From positions 1-36,449 of the forward strand of contig NZ_JAUZED010000027.1 in the NCBI RefSeq assembly GCF_030705415.1: DNA of 36,449 bases, read 5' to 3'. Position numbers and translations under genes: made by a program. Shown one piece after another: positions 7,671-15,290 of the stretch; within the stretch, counting starts at the first letter, position 1; each line of letters begins with the position of its first letter. The notes under the pieces were generated by a model that did no database searches, was not told the DNA's origin, and saw nothing but the letters and a program-made list of their open reading frames with translations. The stretch comes from Curtobacterium sp. A7_M15 (GTDB taxonomy: Bacteria > Actinomycetota > Actinomycetes > Actinomycetales > Microbacteriaceae).

Positions 7671-8616
7671 TCGCGGCGTGACGCCAGGCGGTGCCCCAGT
7701 TCGGGCCGAGCGGCACCCCGGCGTCGTGCAGGATCCGCGGAAGCTGTCCCGCGGGCATCGCGTCCGACCACATCACCCGTGCGAGACCGTTGACCTCTCG
7801 TCTCCGGCGGAGGCGGTCCTCGCGTCGCTTCTCGTCGACGAGCGCGTCGTGCGCCGTGCGACCTCCGCGGGGATCGGCGTACTTCACGCGGCCGTCGAAC
7901 TCGACGATAACGCCGCAGTCCTCGAACCAGAGGTCGACTCGGTCGCAGAGCGGACCGTCGTACCGGAACTCGTGCTGCGGGGTCGGGTCGGGGGCGCCGA
8001 GTACGTGGGCGCCCCACCGCGTGATGCTCTCCCCCGGTGACTCGGCGAGCGCATCCGCGTGCTCGACCAGTTCACGCGCACGTCGGTGCCCCCGAGCGTC
8101 GCGACGACCGAGCGCGTCGAGGATCGCCGCTCGCGGTACCCCGCGCCGCAGGACCGCATCGAGGACGACGATGGCACGCCACGGGTGCTCGGTGAGGGCG
8201 ATGTCGACTGCTGTCTCGGCCACCGTGGTGACCGGGACGCCGTCGACCTCGGTGGTGACCGGTCGTCGGCCGGCGCTGCCGATGCGGCGGATGCTGCGCT
8301 TGACCTGGCCGCGGTCGCGAGTCGGATCGGTCACCGTGACGCGCTCGCCGTACTCCCCGATCCACGGGAGCCCGTGCACGGCGACCGCCGAGCGGTGTGA
8401 CACCACGACCTGACCCGGACTCGTCGTGCTCGAGAAGACGCTCCGCACCAGCAGACGATGCCGGTCGCGACCGCTCATCGAGGCCCAGTCCCCCGACTCG
8501 ACGGAATTGCCGCGGCGGATCCGGACGAGTTCCCCTGCGCCGGCGGCACGGCGGATCGCCGAGGCGCGTCCGGGCTCGTGGGCGAGGCCGACGGTGGAGA
8601 TGAGTTCGTATCCCAT
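7657..8616 (-). CDS. AbiEi-like N-terminus plus DUF559/Vsr-like nuclease-fold protein
   Basis: The 319-residue product resembles actinobacterial proteins annotated as AbiEi antitoxin-domain or DUF559 proteins. Residues 1-145 have a helical N-terminus and a section like AbiEi transcriptional antitoxins (VVSHRSAVAVHGLP, later VTTVAETAVDIA). Residues 190-320 look like a PD-(D/E)XK/Vsr-type fold: SPGES with E196, VDLWF with D228, VIVEFDG with E239 and D241, and DEKRREDRLR with K263 or a neighbour. No partner toxin or methylase lies beside it. The ATG at 8616 is chosen because the upstream extension runs through repeat DNA and is Arg/Ser-rich. The gene is bracketed by direct repeats 1080 bp apart, which suggests an accessory insertion. 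Activity is not proven. Confidence 0.75.
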   Translation of the reverse strand: MGYELISTVGLAHEPGRASAIRRAAGAGELVRIRRGNSVESGDWASMSGRDRHRLLVRSVFSSTTSPGQVVVSHRSAVAVHGLPWIGEYGERVTVTDPTRDRGQVKRSIRRIGSAGRRPVTTEVDGVPVTTVAETAVDIALTEHPWRAIVVLDAVLRRGVPRAAILDALGRRDARGHRRARELVEHADALAESPGESITRWGAHVLGAPDPTPQHEFRYDGPLCDRVDLWFEDCGVIVEFDGRVKYADPRGGRTAHDALVDEKRREDRLRRRREVNGLARVMWSDAMPAGQLPRILHDAGVPLGPNWGTAWRHAASRAL

Positions 8617-8687
8617 GGCCCGATGATCGCGCCGCTCGTCCGCTCGATGGCGACGCGGACGGGATCTGTGGACGGTCGAGCTGCACC

Positions 8688-8750
8688 GCGCCCCGCTGTG
8701 GTCATCGCGCCCCGGAGAGTCGGGGCGCGACGACCGTGGCGGGGCGCGGA
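8688..8750. repeat. Dispersed CGCGCCCCG hairpin repeat, copy 2
   Basis: It is identical to 7608-7634 over its first 27 bases and carries the same hairpin with another loop (TCGCGCCCCG at 8705-8714 pairs with CGGGGCGCGA at 8721-8730). It lies upstream of the AbiEi/DUF559-like gene. Confidence 0.65.
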
Positions 8751-8800
8751 ACGAACAAGCAGCGGGGCGCGGAACGAACAAGCAGCGGGGCGCGGAACGG
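8739..8800. repeat. 23-bp tandem repeat, 2.7 copies
   Basis: Units GCGGGGCGCGGAACGAACAA plus GCA occupy 8739-8761 and 8762-8784. A 16-bp partial unit at 8785-8800 diverges at its last base. The array directly continues the copy-2 hairpin repeat. It lies between the AbiEi/DUF559-like gene and the 3' end of the mutase gene. Confidence 0.8.
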
Positions 8801-8826
8801 CCGCCCCGCCGCAGCGGCCTCGGGCC

Positions 8827-10491
8827 CTACGACACCAGGGGACGGACGTCGGCGGCGAGGGCGTCGACCAGCGACTGCGCCTCGGCAGGGGTCTCGGCGA
8901 CGGTGTCGATGTAGACCTTCACCTTCGGCTCCGTGCCGCTCGGGCGGACGATCACGCGAGCGTCGCCCGTCAGGTCGTAGCGCAGGATGTCCGACGGCGG
9001 GAAGCCCTCGACACCGCCTGCGTAGTCCGTGACGGACAGCACCGCCAGCCCGCCGAGCGTCGTCGGCGGAGTCGAGCGCAGGGACGCCATGATCGAACCG
9101 ATGCGCGAGAGGTCGTCCACGCGGGTCGCCACCTGCCCGGATGCGAACGCGCCGAACTCCGCCGCGAAGGCGTCGAGCTGCCCCGCGATCGACGAGCCCG
9201 CAGCGGCCAGGTCCGAGGCGAGCGACAGCAGCGACAGCGCCGCCGAGATGCCGTCCTTGTCGCGCACGACCTCGGGGTCGACCAGGTAGCCGAGCGCCTC
9301 CTCGTAGCCGAAGAGCAACCCGGGGACACGCGAGACCCACTTGAAGCCGGTCAGGGTGTCGCGGTACTCCAGCCCGTGGCGCGCGGCGACCCGTGCGAGC
9401 GCGGGCGAGGACACGATCGACGCCGCGAGCGTCCCCGGCACGCCGTCGGCGGAGGCCCGCGCGGCAGCACGCCACCCCAGGAGCCAGCCGACCTCGTTGC
9501 CCGAGAGCCTGCGGAAGGAGCCGTCACCGTCCGGCACGGCGAGCGCCAGCCGATCGGCGTCCGGGTCGTTCGCGATCACGAGGTCGGCGCCGACCGCGAC
9601 GCCACGGGCGATCGACAGGTCCATCGCCCCCGGTTCCTCGGGGTTCGGGAAGGACACCGTCGGGAACGCACCGTCAGGCTCGATCTGTTCGGGCACCGTC
9701 TCCGGCACGGCGAACCCGGCGGCGTGGAACACCGCGCGGGCGGTCTCCCACCCGACGCCGTGCATGGCTGTGTAGACGACCTTCGGCTGAGCGTCCGGAG
9801 CGAGCGCGGGACGCGGCACCGTCCCCGCGGTGGCAGCCACGTAGGCGTCCACCAGCGCGGAGGTGGCGACCGTGTAGTCCGTGGCACGGGGCAGGTCGAC
9901 GATCGATCGGGCAGCCACGGTGTCGATCGCCGCGGCGATCTCGGCGTCGACGGGCGGCACGATCTGCGACCCCTCGTCGTCCTCACCGAGGTAGACCTTG
10001 TAGCCGTTGTCCCGCGGCGGGTTGTGGCTCGCGGTCACCATCACGCCGGCACCGACGTCGAGGTGCCGCACGGCGAACGCCAGCACGGGTGTGGGGAGCG
10101 CCGACGGCAGCAGGGTGACCTCGAGTCCGAGTCCACGCATGACCTCGGCGGAGTCACGGGCGAAGACGTCCGAGTTCACACGGCCGTCGTACCCGATGAC
10201 GACGCTGCGCCGACGACCGGTGTCGATGAGGAACCGTGCGAGGCCGGCGGCGGCCTGGGACACCACGACCCGGTTCATCCGGAGCGGGCCGTACCCGAGT
10301 TCGGCGCGGAGACCGGCGGTCCCGAACGCCAGGCGCCCGGCGAACCGCGCGGCGAGGTCCTGGACGGCGGGACCGTCGCCCGTCGCAGCCGCTTCGATCG
10401 CCGCATCGAGCGAGGAACGGGTCACGGGGTCGGGGTCCTGCGCGCGCCAGGCGCGAGCAGCGGCGAGCACCCCGTCGACGTCGAACTTCAC
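8827..10491 (-). CDS. Phospho-sugar mutase (phosphohexomutase family; probable phosphopentomutase role)
   Basis: This 554-residue alpha-D-phosphohexomutase is the last gene of the nucleoside-salvage cluster. It shows the phosphoserine loop TASHNPPRDNGYKVY with S155, the metal loop NDPDADR, the sugar-binding GFKWVSRVPG...GYEEALGY region, and the C-terminal phosphate loop VRPSGTEPKVKVY. The length fits the PGM2/PMM branch, some members of which interconvert pentose-1- and pentose-5-phosphates. No deoB is visible, so a phosphopentomutase job after PunA and DeoA is an inference from context. Phosphoglucomutase or phosphomannomutase activity is the alternative; the latter would fit the nearby manC. 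The GTG start at 10491 overlaps the punA stop by 4 bp. Confidence 0.9.
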   Translation of the reverse strand: MKFDVDGVLAAARAWRAQDPDPVTRSSLDAAIEAAATGDGPAVQDLAARFAGRLAFGTAGLRAELGYGPLRMNRVVVSQAAAGLARFLIDTGRRRSVVIGYDGRVNSDVFARDSAEVMRGLGLEVTLLPSALPTPVLAFAVRHLDVGAGVMVTASHNPPRDNGYKVYLGEDDEGSQIVPPVDAEIAAAIDTVAARSIVDLPRATDYTVATSALVDAYVAATAGTVPRPALAPDAQPKVVYTAMHGVGWETARAVFHAAGFAVPETVPEQIEPDGAFPTVSFPNPEEPGAMDLSIARGVAVGADLVIANDPDADRLALAVPDGDGSFRRLSGNEVGWLLGWRAAARASADGVPGTLAASIVSSPALARVAARHGLEYRDTLTGFKWVSRVPGLLFGYEEALGYLVDPEVVRDKDGISAALSLLSLASDLAAAGSSIAGQLDAFAAEFGAFASGQVATRVDDLSRIGSIMASLRSTPPTTLGGLAVLSVTDYAGGVEGFPPSDILRYDLTGDARVIVRPSGTEPKVKVYIDTVAETPAEAQSLVDALAADVRPLVS

Positions 10492-11315
10492 AGCGCCGCC
10501 ACCACGCGGGCGAGCAGGTCGGCGATGACCGGCTCGGCATCGCGTCCGGCCTCGAGCACCTCGGCGTGGGACAGCGGCGTCTTCTGGATGCCGGCCGCGA
10601 GGTTCGTGATGAGCGAGAACCCGAGGACCTCCATGCCGGCCTGTCGGGCGGCGATGGCCTCGAGCGCGGTGGACATGCCGACGATGTGCCCGCCGATGGT
10701 CTTCGCCATCTGCACCTCGGCCGGGGTCTCGTAGTGCGGGCCGCGGAACTGGGTGTAGACGCCCTCGTCCAGGGAGGGGTCCACCCCGCGGGCGACCGCA
10801 CGCAGGCGCGACGAGTACAGGTCGGTGAGGTCGACGAACGTGGCACCCTCGAGCGGGCTGTCCGCGGTGAGGTTGATGTGGTCGCTGATGAGGACGGGCG
10901 TGCCGGGCGTCCAGTGCTCCTTGATGCCGCCGGCGCCGTTCGTCAGCACCATGACCGAGGCGCCGGTCGCCGCCGCGGTCCGGACGCTGTGCACGACCCG
11001 CCGGACGCCGTGGCCCTCGTAGTAGTGTGTGCGGGCACCGATGACGAGCGCGTGCCGACCGTCGGCGAGACGGATCGAGCGGACCGTACCGGAGTGTCCG
11101 GGGACGGCCGAGGCGCTGAAGCCGGGGACCTCGGACGCGGGGATCTCGGACACGGTCTCGCCGATGAGGTCCGCGGCCTTCCCCCACCCCGACCCGAGGG
11201 TCAGGGCGATGTCGTGGCGCTCGATGCCGGACTTCGAGGCGATGACCTCGGCGGCGTCACGCGCGACCTCGAACGGGTCGGCGGTGGGGTCGTTCAGCGG
11301 GTTCTCCGTGCTCAT
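10488..11315 (-). CDS. punA: Purine-nucleoside phosphorylase (trimeric type)
   Basis: The 275-residue enzyme cleaves inosine or guanosine with phosphate, giving the base and (deoxy)ribose-1-phosphate. Family motifs are LGSGWG (phosphate loop), VPGHSGTV, ARTHYYEGH, MVLTNGAGGI, the QFRGPHYETPAEV substrate-site segment, GMSTALEAIAARQAGMEVLGFSLITNLAAG and the late H in TPLSHAEVLEAG. The ATG at 11315 has no ribosome-binding site but a TAGAGT box six bases upstream, which suggests its own leaderless transcript besides read-through from the genes upstream. It overlaps the mutase by 4 bp, so the two are coupled. Confidence 0.93.
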   Translation of the reverse strand: MSTENPLNDPTADPFEVARDAAEVIASKSGIERHDIALTLGSGWGKAADLIGETVSEIPASEVPGFSASAVPGHSGTVRSIRLADGRHALVIGARTHYYEGHGVRRVVHSVRTAAATGASVMVLTNGAGGIKEHWTPGTPVLISDHINLTADSPLEGATFVDLTDLYSSRLRAVARGVDPSLDEGVYTQFRGPHYETPAEVQMAKTIGGHIVGMSTALEAIAARQAGMEVLGFSLITNLAAGIQKTPLSHAEVLEAGRDAEPVIADLLARVVAAL

Positions 11316-11321
11316 GCCCCA

Positions 11322-11327
11322 ACTCTA
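11322..11327 (-). promoter_or_regulatory. Candidate -10 box (TAGAGT) for leaderless punA
   Basis: The minus-strand hexamer TAGAGT ends six bases before the punA ATG at 11315. The spacing puts the transcript start at the start codon. It would be an internal promoter in the salvage cluster. Confidence 0.45.
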
Positions 11328-11345
11328 GAGGCCGGAGAACCGGCG

Positions 11346-11624
11346 TCAGTGTTCCCCGAGCGCCCGGTCCACGGCCGCGGTGATCTCGGCCTGGTCGAAG
11401 TGGTTCCGGATCACGATGACCTCGGCGTAGGTGGACCCGATCGCCTCGACGAACTCCGCGCTCGTGAGGATCACGTTCGCGTCGTCGGACACCCGCTGCA
11501 CGGACGCGACGTCGGCCGCCACGACCGACGCGCTCAGCCCGAGCGCCGCGAGTGCCTTCTCGGCGTTCACCTTCAGGATCGCGCTCGCGCCGATGCCCGC
11601 ACCGCAGATGGTGACGATCTTCAC
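11346..11624 (-). CDS. PTS sugar-type IIB protein (orphan, no IIC)
   Basis: This 92-residue free-standing EIIB protein is of the lactose/ascorbate/galactitol-like fold. The P-loop cysteine motif is at the very N-terminus: VTICGAGIGAS with C7 as the predicted phosphorylated residue. The rest alternates beta strands and helices as expected (VILTSAEF, VIVIRNHF). It starts with a 4-bp overlap inside the stop of the IIA gene, so the two are coupled. No membrane IIC subunit is found in the window, so the pair either serves a IIC elsewhere or acts as a phospho-relay or regulator. The location between add and punA suggests a link with purine nucleoside use. Confidence 0.85.
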   Translation of the reverse strand: MKIVTICGAGIGASAILKVNAEKALAALGLSASVVAADVASVQRVSDDANVILTSAEFVEAIGSTYAEVIVIRNHFDQAEITAAVDRALGEH

Positions 11625-12067
11625 GCCGTGACCCCCATGATGGCTCGGACCTCGTCGGGGGTGCTGGCGTCGGCGATCCGGCCCGTCATTGAGGCGTCGT
11701 TGAAGAGGTTCGCGATCTCCCCGATCGACTCGAGGTGCGTCCCGACCCCCGCGACCGCGAGCCCGAGCACCACGCGGACCGGGTCGTTGTGCGGGTGCCC
11801 GAACGACACCGGTTCGCCGAGCGTCACGACGGACAGCCCGTCACGCAGCACGGCGGGACCCGGCCGGGCGTGCGCGAACGCCAGCCCCGGTGAGATGACG
11901 ATGTACGGCCCGTGTTCCTCGACCAGACCGATCATGGCGTCGGTGTAGGGGGCGGTGGCCGCACCCGAGGACACGAGCGCGCCGCCGGCGAGCCGGAGCG
12001 CGTCGCGCCACGAGGACGCGGTCGCCCCGAGCACGACGGCGGAGTCCGGCAGCGGCGGCAGTGGCAT
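11621..12067 (-). CDS. PTS IIA protein (fructose/mannitol/ascorbate-type, orphan)
   Basis: This 148-residue EIIA-2-type domain would take a phosphate from HPr. The predicted active histidine is H66 in GLAFAHARPG, matching the PHA/PHG pattern of this fold. The central segment VLGLAVAGVGTHLESIGEIANLF fits the family's conserved helix. It follows add by only 3 bp and overlaps the IIB gene by 4 bp, so it is firmly inside the salvage operon. Sequence alone does not show which sugar, if any, it helps import; a regulatory IIA role is possible. Confidence 0.85.
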   Translation of the reverse strand: MPLPPLPDSAVVLGATASSWRDALRLAGGALVSSGAATAPYTDAMIGLVEEHGPYIVISPGLAFAHARPGPAVLRDGLSVVTLGEPVSFGHPHNDPVRVVLGLAVAGVGTHLESIGEIANLFNDASMTGRIADASTPDEVRAIMGVTA

Positions 12068-12070
12068 GCG

Positions 12071-13183
12071 TCAGGCCTCCTGGTGGCCGGCCGTGATGGT
12101 GGCGATGATCTCTTCGCGGTCCTCGAGCGGCAGGAACGACCCGAGCGCAGCGTTGATCTGGAACGCCGCGAGGTCGTCGAGGTCGTAGCCGAACGTGCCC
12201 GCGAGCAACGCGAGTTCCTTCGAGAGCGAGGTGTCGCTCATCAGGCGGTTGTCGGTGTTCACCGTGACCCGGAAGCCGAGCTGGTAGAGCACGTCGAAGG
12301 GGTGGTCGGCGAGGTCGTCCCCCCACGCGGCGACCGCCCCGGTCTGCAGGTTCGACGACGGCGAGACCTCGAGCGGGATCTCTCGGTCGCGCACCCACGA
12401 GGCGATCTCGCCGAGGGAGGCGAGGGTCGAGCCGTCACCGGCGTCGGACAGCGTGACGTCCTCGAAGATGCGGACGCCGTGGCCGAGGCGCAACGCCCGC
12501 CCGTCGACCAGCGCGGAGCGGATCGAGGCGAGCCCGTCGGCCTCGCCCGCGTGCACGGTCACGGGGAAGAGCTCGGACGCGAGGTAGTCGAACGCCGCAC
12601 GGTGGTTCGAGGGCGGGAAGCCCGCTTCGGCACCGGCGATGTCGAAGCCGACGACCCCGGCGTCACGGTGGCGCACGGCGAGCTCGGCGATCTCGAGCGC
12701 GCGGTCCGCGTGGCGCATCGCGGTGACGAGCTGCCCGACGCGGATGGTGCCGCCGGCCGCGTCGACCGCTTCCTCGATGCCGGCCTGCACGGCTTCGACC
12801 GCCTGGTCGAGGGTGAGGCCGCCCTGCAGGTGCTGCTCCGGTGCCCAGCGGACCTCGCCGTAGACGACGCCGTCGGCGACGAGGTCCTCGACGAACTCCT
12901 TGGCGATGCGGTGCAGCTGCGGCGCGGTCTGCATCACCGAGGTGGTGACGTCGAAGGTCTTGAGGTACTCGACGAGCGAGCCCGAGTTCGACTGGTCGGC
13001 GAACCACTGCCCGAGCTCGGCCGGGTCGGTGGTCGGCAGGGTGACACCCGCCGCGCCGGCGAGCTCGACGATCGTGGCCGGACGCAGACCGCCGTCGAGG
13101 TGGTCGTGCAGGGAGACCTTCGGCAGGTCGTTGATGACCGCTCCGGCGTCGGGCAGGCGGTAGGTCGTGGCGTCGGCGCTCAT
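12071..13183 (-). CDS. add: Adenosine deaminase
   Basis: The 370-residue zinc hydrolase converts (deoxy)adenosine to (deoxy)inosine, the substrate of PunA. Metal and catalytic residues are visible: H26 and H28 (SLHDHLDGG), H211 and E214 (VHAGEADG), H235 (GHGVRI) and D311 (NTDNRLMS). The N after D311 replaces the second Asp of animal enzymes, as is usual in actinobacterial forms. The ATG at 13183 has TAGCCT six bases upstream and no ribosome-binding site, suggesting a leaderless message. A 250-bp gap separates it from deoA, so add may begin its own transcription unit (add, IIA, IIB, punA, mutase). Confidence 0.94.
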   Translation of the reverse strand: MSADATTYRLPDAGAVINDLPKVSLHDHLDGGLRPATIVELAGAAGVTLPTTDPAELGQWFADQSNSGSLVEYLKTFDVTTSVMQTAPQLHRIAKEFVEDLVADGVVYGEVRWAPEQHLQGGLTLDQAVEAVQAGIEEAVDAAGGTIRVGQLVTAMRHADRALEIAELAVRHRDAGVVGFDIAGAEAGFPPSNHRAAFDYLASELFPVTVHAGEADGLASIRSALVDGRALRLGHGVRIFEDVTLSDAGDGSTLASLGEIASWVRDREIPLEVSPSSNLQTGAVAAWGDDLADHPFDVLYQLGFRVTVNTDNRLMSDTSLSKELALLAGTFGYDLDDLAAFQINAALGSFLPLEDREEIIATITAGHQEA

Positions 13184-13189
13184 GCGTCC

Positions 13190-13195
13190 AGGCTA
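13190..13195 (-). promoter_or_regulatory. Candidate -10 box (TAGCCT) for leaderless add
   Basis: TAGCCT on the minus strand ends six bases before the add ATG. No clear -35 is seen at the usual distance. Confidence 0.45.
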
Positions 13196-13307
13196 TCGGT
13201 GGTCACCGATCCGACGCAGGCACCTGTGCACAACAGACGGACGGACACACTGGAGGCTCACCACAGGTGCCGAGAGACCGTCACGGTCCGCAGACCGGCC
13301 GACACCC

Positions 13308-13370
13308 GCGCCCCGGTCCGGGCATCGCGCCCGGACTCACCGGGGCGCAACGCCCGCAGCGGGGCGCGAG
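13308..13370. repeat. Dispersed CGCGCCCCG hairpin repeat, diverged copy 3
   Basis: It has the same order of blocks as the copies at 7608 and 8688: CGCGCCCCG, CATCGCGCCC, a short loop, CCGGGGCGC, then GCGGGGCGCGA, with several substitutions. It lies in the deoA-add gap and could act as a terminator for deoA on the minus strand. Confidence 0.5.
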
Positions 13371-13376
13371 ACGCCG

Positions 13377-13417
13377 GACCCCGCACCCCGCACCCCGGAC
13401 CCCGCACCCCGCACCCG
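13377..13417. repeat. C-rich tandem repeat (two ~20-bp units)
   Basis: Two nearly identical units built of GGACCCC, GCACCCC and GCACCCC follow each other directly before the deoA stop codon region. No function is evident. Confidence 0.65.
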
Positions 13418-13433
13418 GGAGCCCCGACGACCC

Positions 13434-14723
13434 TCAGCCCGTGATGCGCTCCCGCACGATCGGCCCACGCTCCGGCGCGGTCGAGCCGATCGACCACGCC
13501 CCCTCGAGCGACGCCAGCGCCCGGTCGAACCGCTCGGGCTCGTCGGTGTGCAGCGTCCACAGCGGCTGCCCCTCGGTCACGGTGTCGCCCGGCTTCACGT
13601 GCAGCTCGATGCCGGCCCCGGCCTGCACCGGGTCCTGCGCGCGGGCACGGCCGGCACCGAGGCGCCACGCGGCGATGCCGAACGGCAGGGCCTCCTGCGA
13701 GACGAGCACGCCGGACGACGACGCGGTCACGACGTGCTGTTCCCGAGCGACCGGCAGCGCAGCCGCCGGATCGCCTCCCTGCGCGGAGATCATCCGCCGC
13801 CAGGTGTCCATCGCCCGACCGTCGGCCAGGGCGGCGGCCGGATCGGCGTCCGGCAGCCCGGCCAGCGTCAGCATCTCGGTCGCCAGCGCCACGGTCAGCG
13901 CGACGACGTCGGCCGGGCCGCCGCCCGCCAGGACCTCCACCGACTCCCGCACCTCGAGCGCGTTGCCGATCGTCAGTCCGAGCGGGACCTCCATGTCGGT
14001 CAGGAGCGCCGAGGTCTTCACCCCGGCGTCGTTCCCGAGGTCGACCATCGTCTGCGCCAGCTCGCGGGACGCCTCGTACGAGGGCATGAACGCCCCCGAC
14101 CCGAACTTCACGTCGAGCACGAGCGCGCCGGTGCCCTCGGCGATCTTCTTCGACATGATGCTCGACGCGATGAGCGGGATGCTCTCGACGGTGCCGGTGA
14201 TGTCGCGGAGCGCGTAGAGCTTCTTGTCCGCGGGTGCCAGGCCGGAGCCGGCGGCGCAGATGACGGCCCCGACGTCGGACAGGATCGACAGCATGCGGTC
14301 GTTCGACAGCGCCGCCTGCCACCCGGGGATCGACTCGAGCTTGTCGAGCGTGCCGCCGGTGTGCCCGAGTCCGCGACCGGACAGCTGCGGCACCGCGACC
14401 CCGAACGACGCCACGAGGGGCGCCAACGGCAGCGTGATCTTGTCGCCGACGCCACCGGTCGAGTGCTTGTCGACCGTCGTCTTGCCGAGCGACGAGAACG
14501 ACATCCGCTCCCCCGATGCGATCATCGCGAGCGTGAGGTCCTTGATCTCACGCCGCTCCATCCCGTTCAGGAAGATCGCCATCGCCATCGCCGCCATCTG
14601 CGGGTCCTCGACGTAGCCGCGGGTGTAGGCGTCGACGAGCCAGTCGACCTCGGCGGTGCTCAGCACGCCCCCGGAGCGCTTGGTGCGGATGAGGTCGACG
14701 GTGTCGAACGGCTCGACGGCCAT
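13434..14723 (-). CDS. deoA: Thymidine phosphorylase
   Basis: This 429-residue pyrimidine-nucleoside phosphorylase splits thymidine (and deoxyuridine from Cdd) to the base and deoxyribose-1-phosphate. It shows the N-terminal helical domain (VDLIRTKRSGGVLS), the family signature KHSTGGVGDKITLPLAP (86-102) and SGRGLGHTGGTLDKLESIPGW. The C-terminal domain resembles the usual PYNP domain and ends HVKPGDTVTEGQPLWTLHTDEPERF. The ATG at 14723 lies 5 bp after the cdd stop, so the genes are coupled. Longer upstream frames only run through cdd. Confidence 0.94.
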   Translation of the reverse strand: MAVEPFDTVDLIRTKRSGGVLSTAEVDWLVDAYTRGYVEDPQMAAMAMAIFLNGMERREIKDLTLAMIASGERMSFSSLGKTTVDKHSTGGVGDKITLPLAPLVASFGVAVPQLSGRGLGHTGGTLDKLESIPGWQAALSNDRMLSILSDVGAVICAAGSGLAPADKKLYALRDITGTVESIPLIASSIMSKKIAEGTGALVLDVKFGSGAFMPSYEASRELAQTMVDLGNDAGVKTSALLTDMEVPLGLTIGNALEVRESVEVLAGGGPADVVALTVALATEMLTLAGLPDADPAAALADGRAMDTWRRMISAQGGDPAAALPVAREQHVVTASSSGVLVSQEALPFGIAAWRLGAGRARAQDPVQAGAGIELHVKPGDTVTEGQPLWTLHTDEPERFDRALASLEGAWSIGSTAPERGPIVRERITG

Positions 14724-14728
14724 GTGGA

Positions 14729-15271
14729 TCAGTGCTCCTGCTGGTAGGTGGCGAGGGTCCGCGGCCCGAAGGCGTCCGGCAGGACCTCGTCGATGGTGCG
14801 GATGCCGGAGACGGTCTCGAGGAGCATGCCCTCGGTCGAGTGCTCGAACAGCAGCTGTCGGCAGCGCCCGCACGGCATGAGCGTGGCGCCGTCGCCGTCC
14901 ACGCACGTGAAGGCGACGAGCTTGCCGCCGCCCGTCATGTGCAGCTGCGAGACGAGCGAGCACTCGGCGCAGAGCGTCACCCCGTACGAGGCGTTCTCGA
15001 CGTTGCAGCCGGACACGATGCGGCCGTCGTCGGTGAGCGCCGCGGCGCCCACCGGGAACGACGAGTACGGCGCGTAGGCGTGCCCCATCGCGGCCGTCGC
15101 GGCGGTCCGCAGGGCGGTCCAGTCCACGTCCGTCGGGAGGCTCGGCTCGGCCCCCGTACCGTCGGCGGCGGCCCGGCCGCCGCGTCCGTCCAGGGCCGTG
15201 GCCGGGTCCGCCCAGCCGGCCGCGTCGGTGGACGTGGACCGGTCGTCGTCCGCAGCGTGCGTGTCGGTCAT
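14729..15271 (-). CDS. cdd: Cytidine deaminase with low-complexity N-terminal extension
   Basis: This zinc enzyme turns (deoxy)cytidine into (deoxy)uridine. Zinc and catalytic residues are C101 and E103 (LCAECSLVSQ) and C134 and C137 (MPCGRCRQLLFEHS); the substrate motif GCNVENASYG lies at 88-97. The catalytic domain starts near residue 50. The first ~47 residues are Asp/Ala/Gly/Thr-rich and probably disordered, making the protein 180 residues instead of about 130. The ATG at 15271 is well supported by AGGAGG 8 nt upstream, so the extension is likely real. The gene lies 19 bp after the second permease gene. Confidence 0.93.
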   Translation of the reverse strand: MTDTHAADDDRSTSTDAAGWADPATALDGRGGRAAADGTGAEPSLPTDVDWTALRTAATAAMGHAYAPYSSFPVGAAALTDDGRIVSGCNVENASYGVTLCAECSLVSQLHMTGGGKLVAFTCVDGDGATLMPCGRCRQLLFEHSTEGMLLETVSGIRTIDEVLPDAFGPRTLATYQQEH

Positions 15272-15290
15272 GTGCCGTGCCTCCTGGCCG

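Noticed and set aside
8458-10734. 758-codon plus-strand open frame
   Set aside because: It is antisense to the mutase, whose motifs are unmistakable; its translation has no recognisable motif and runs through repeat DNA.
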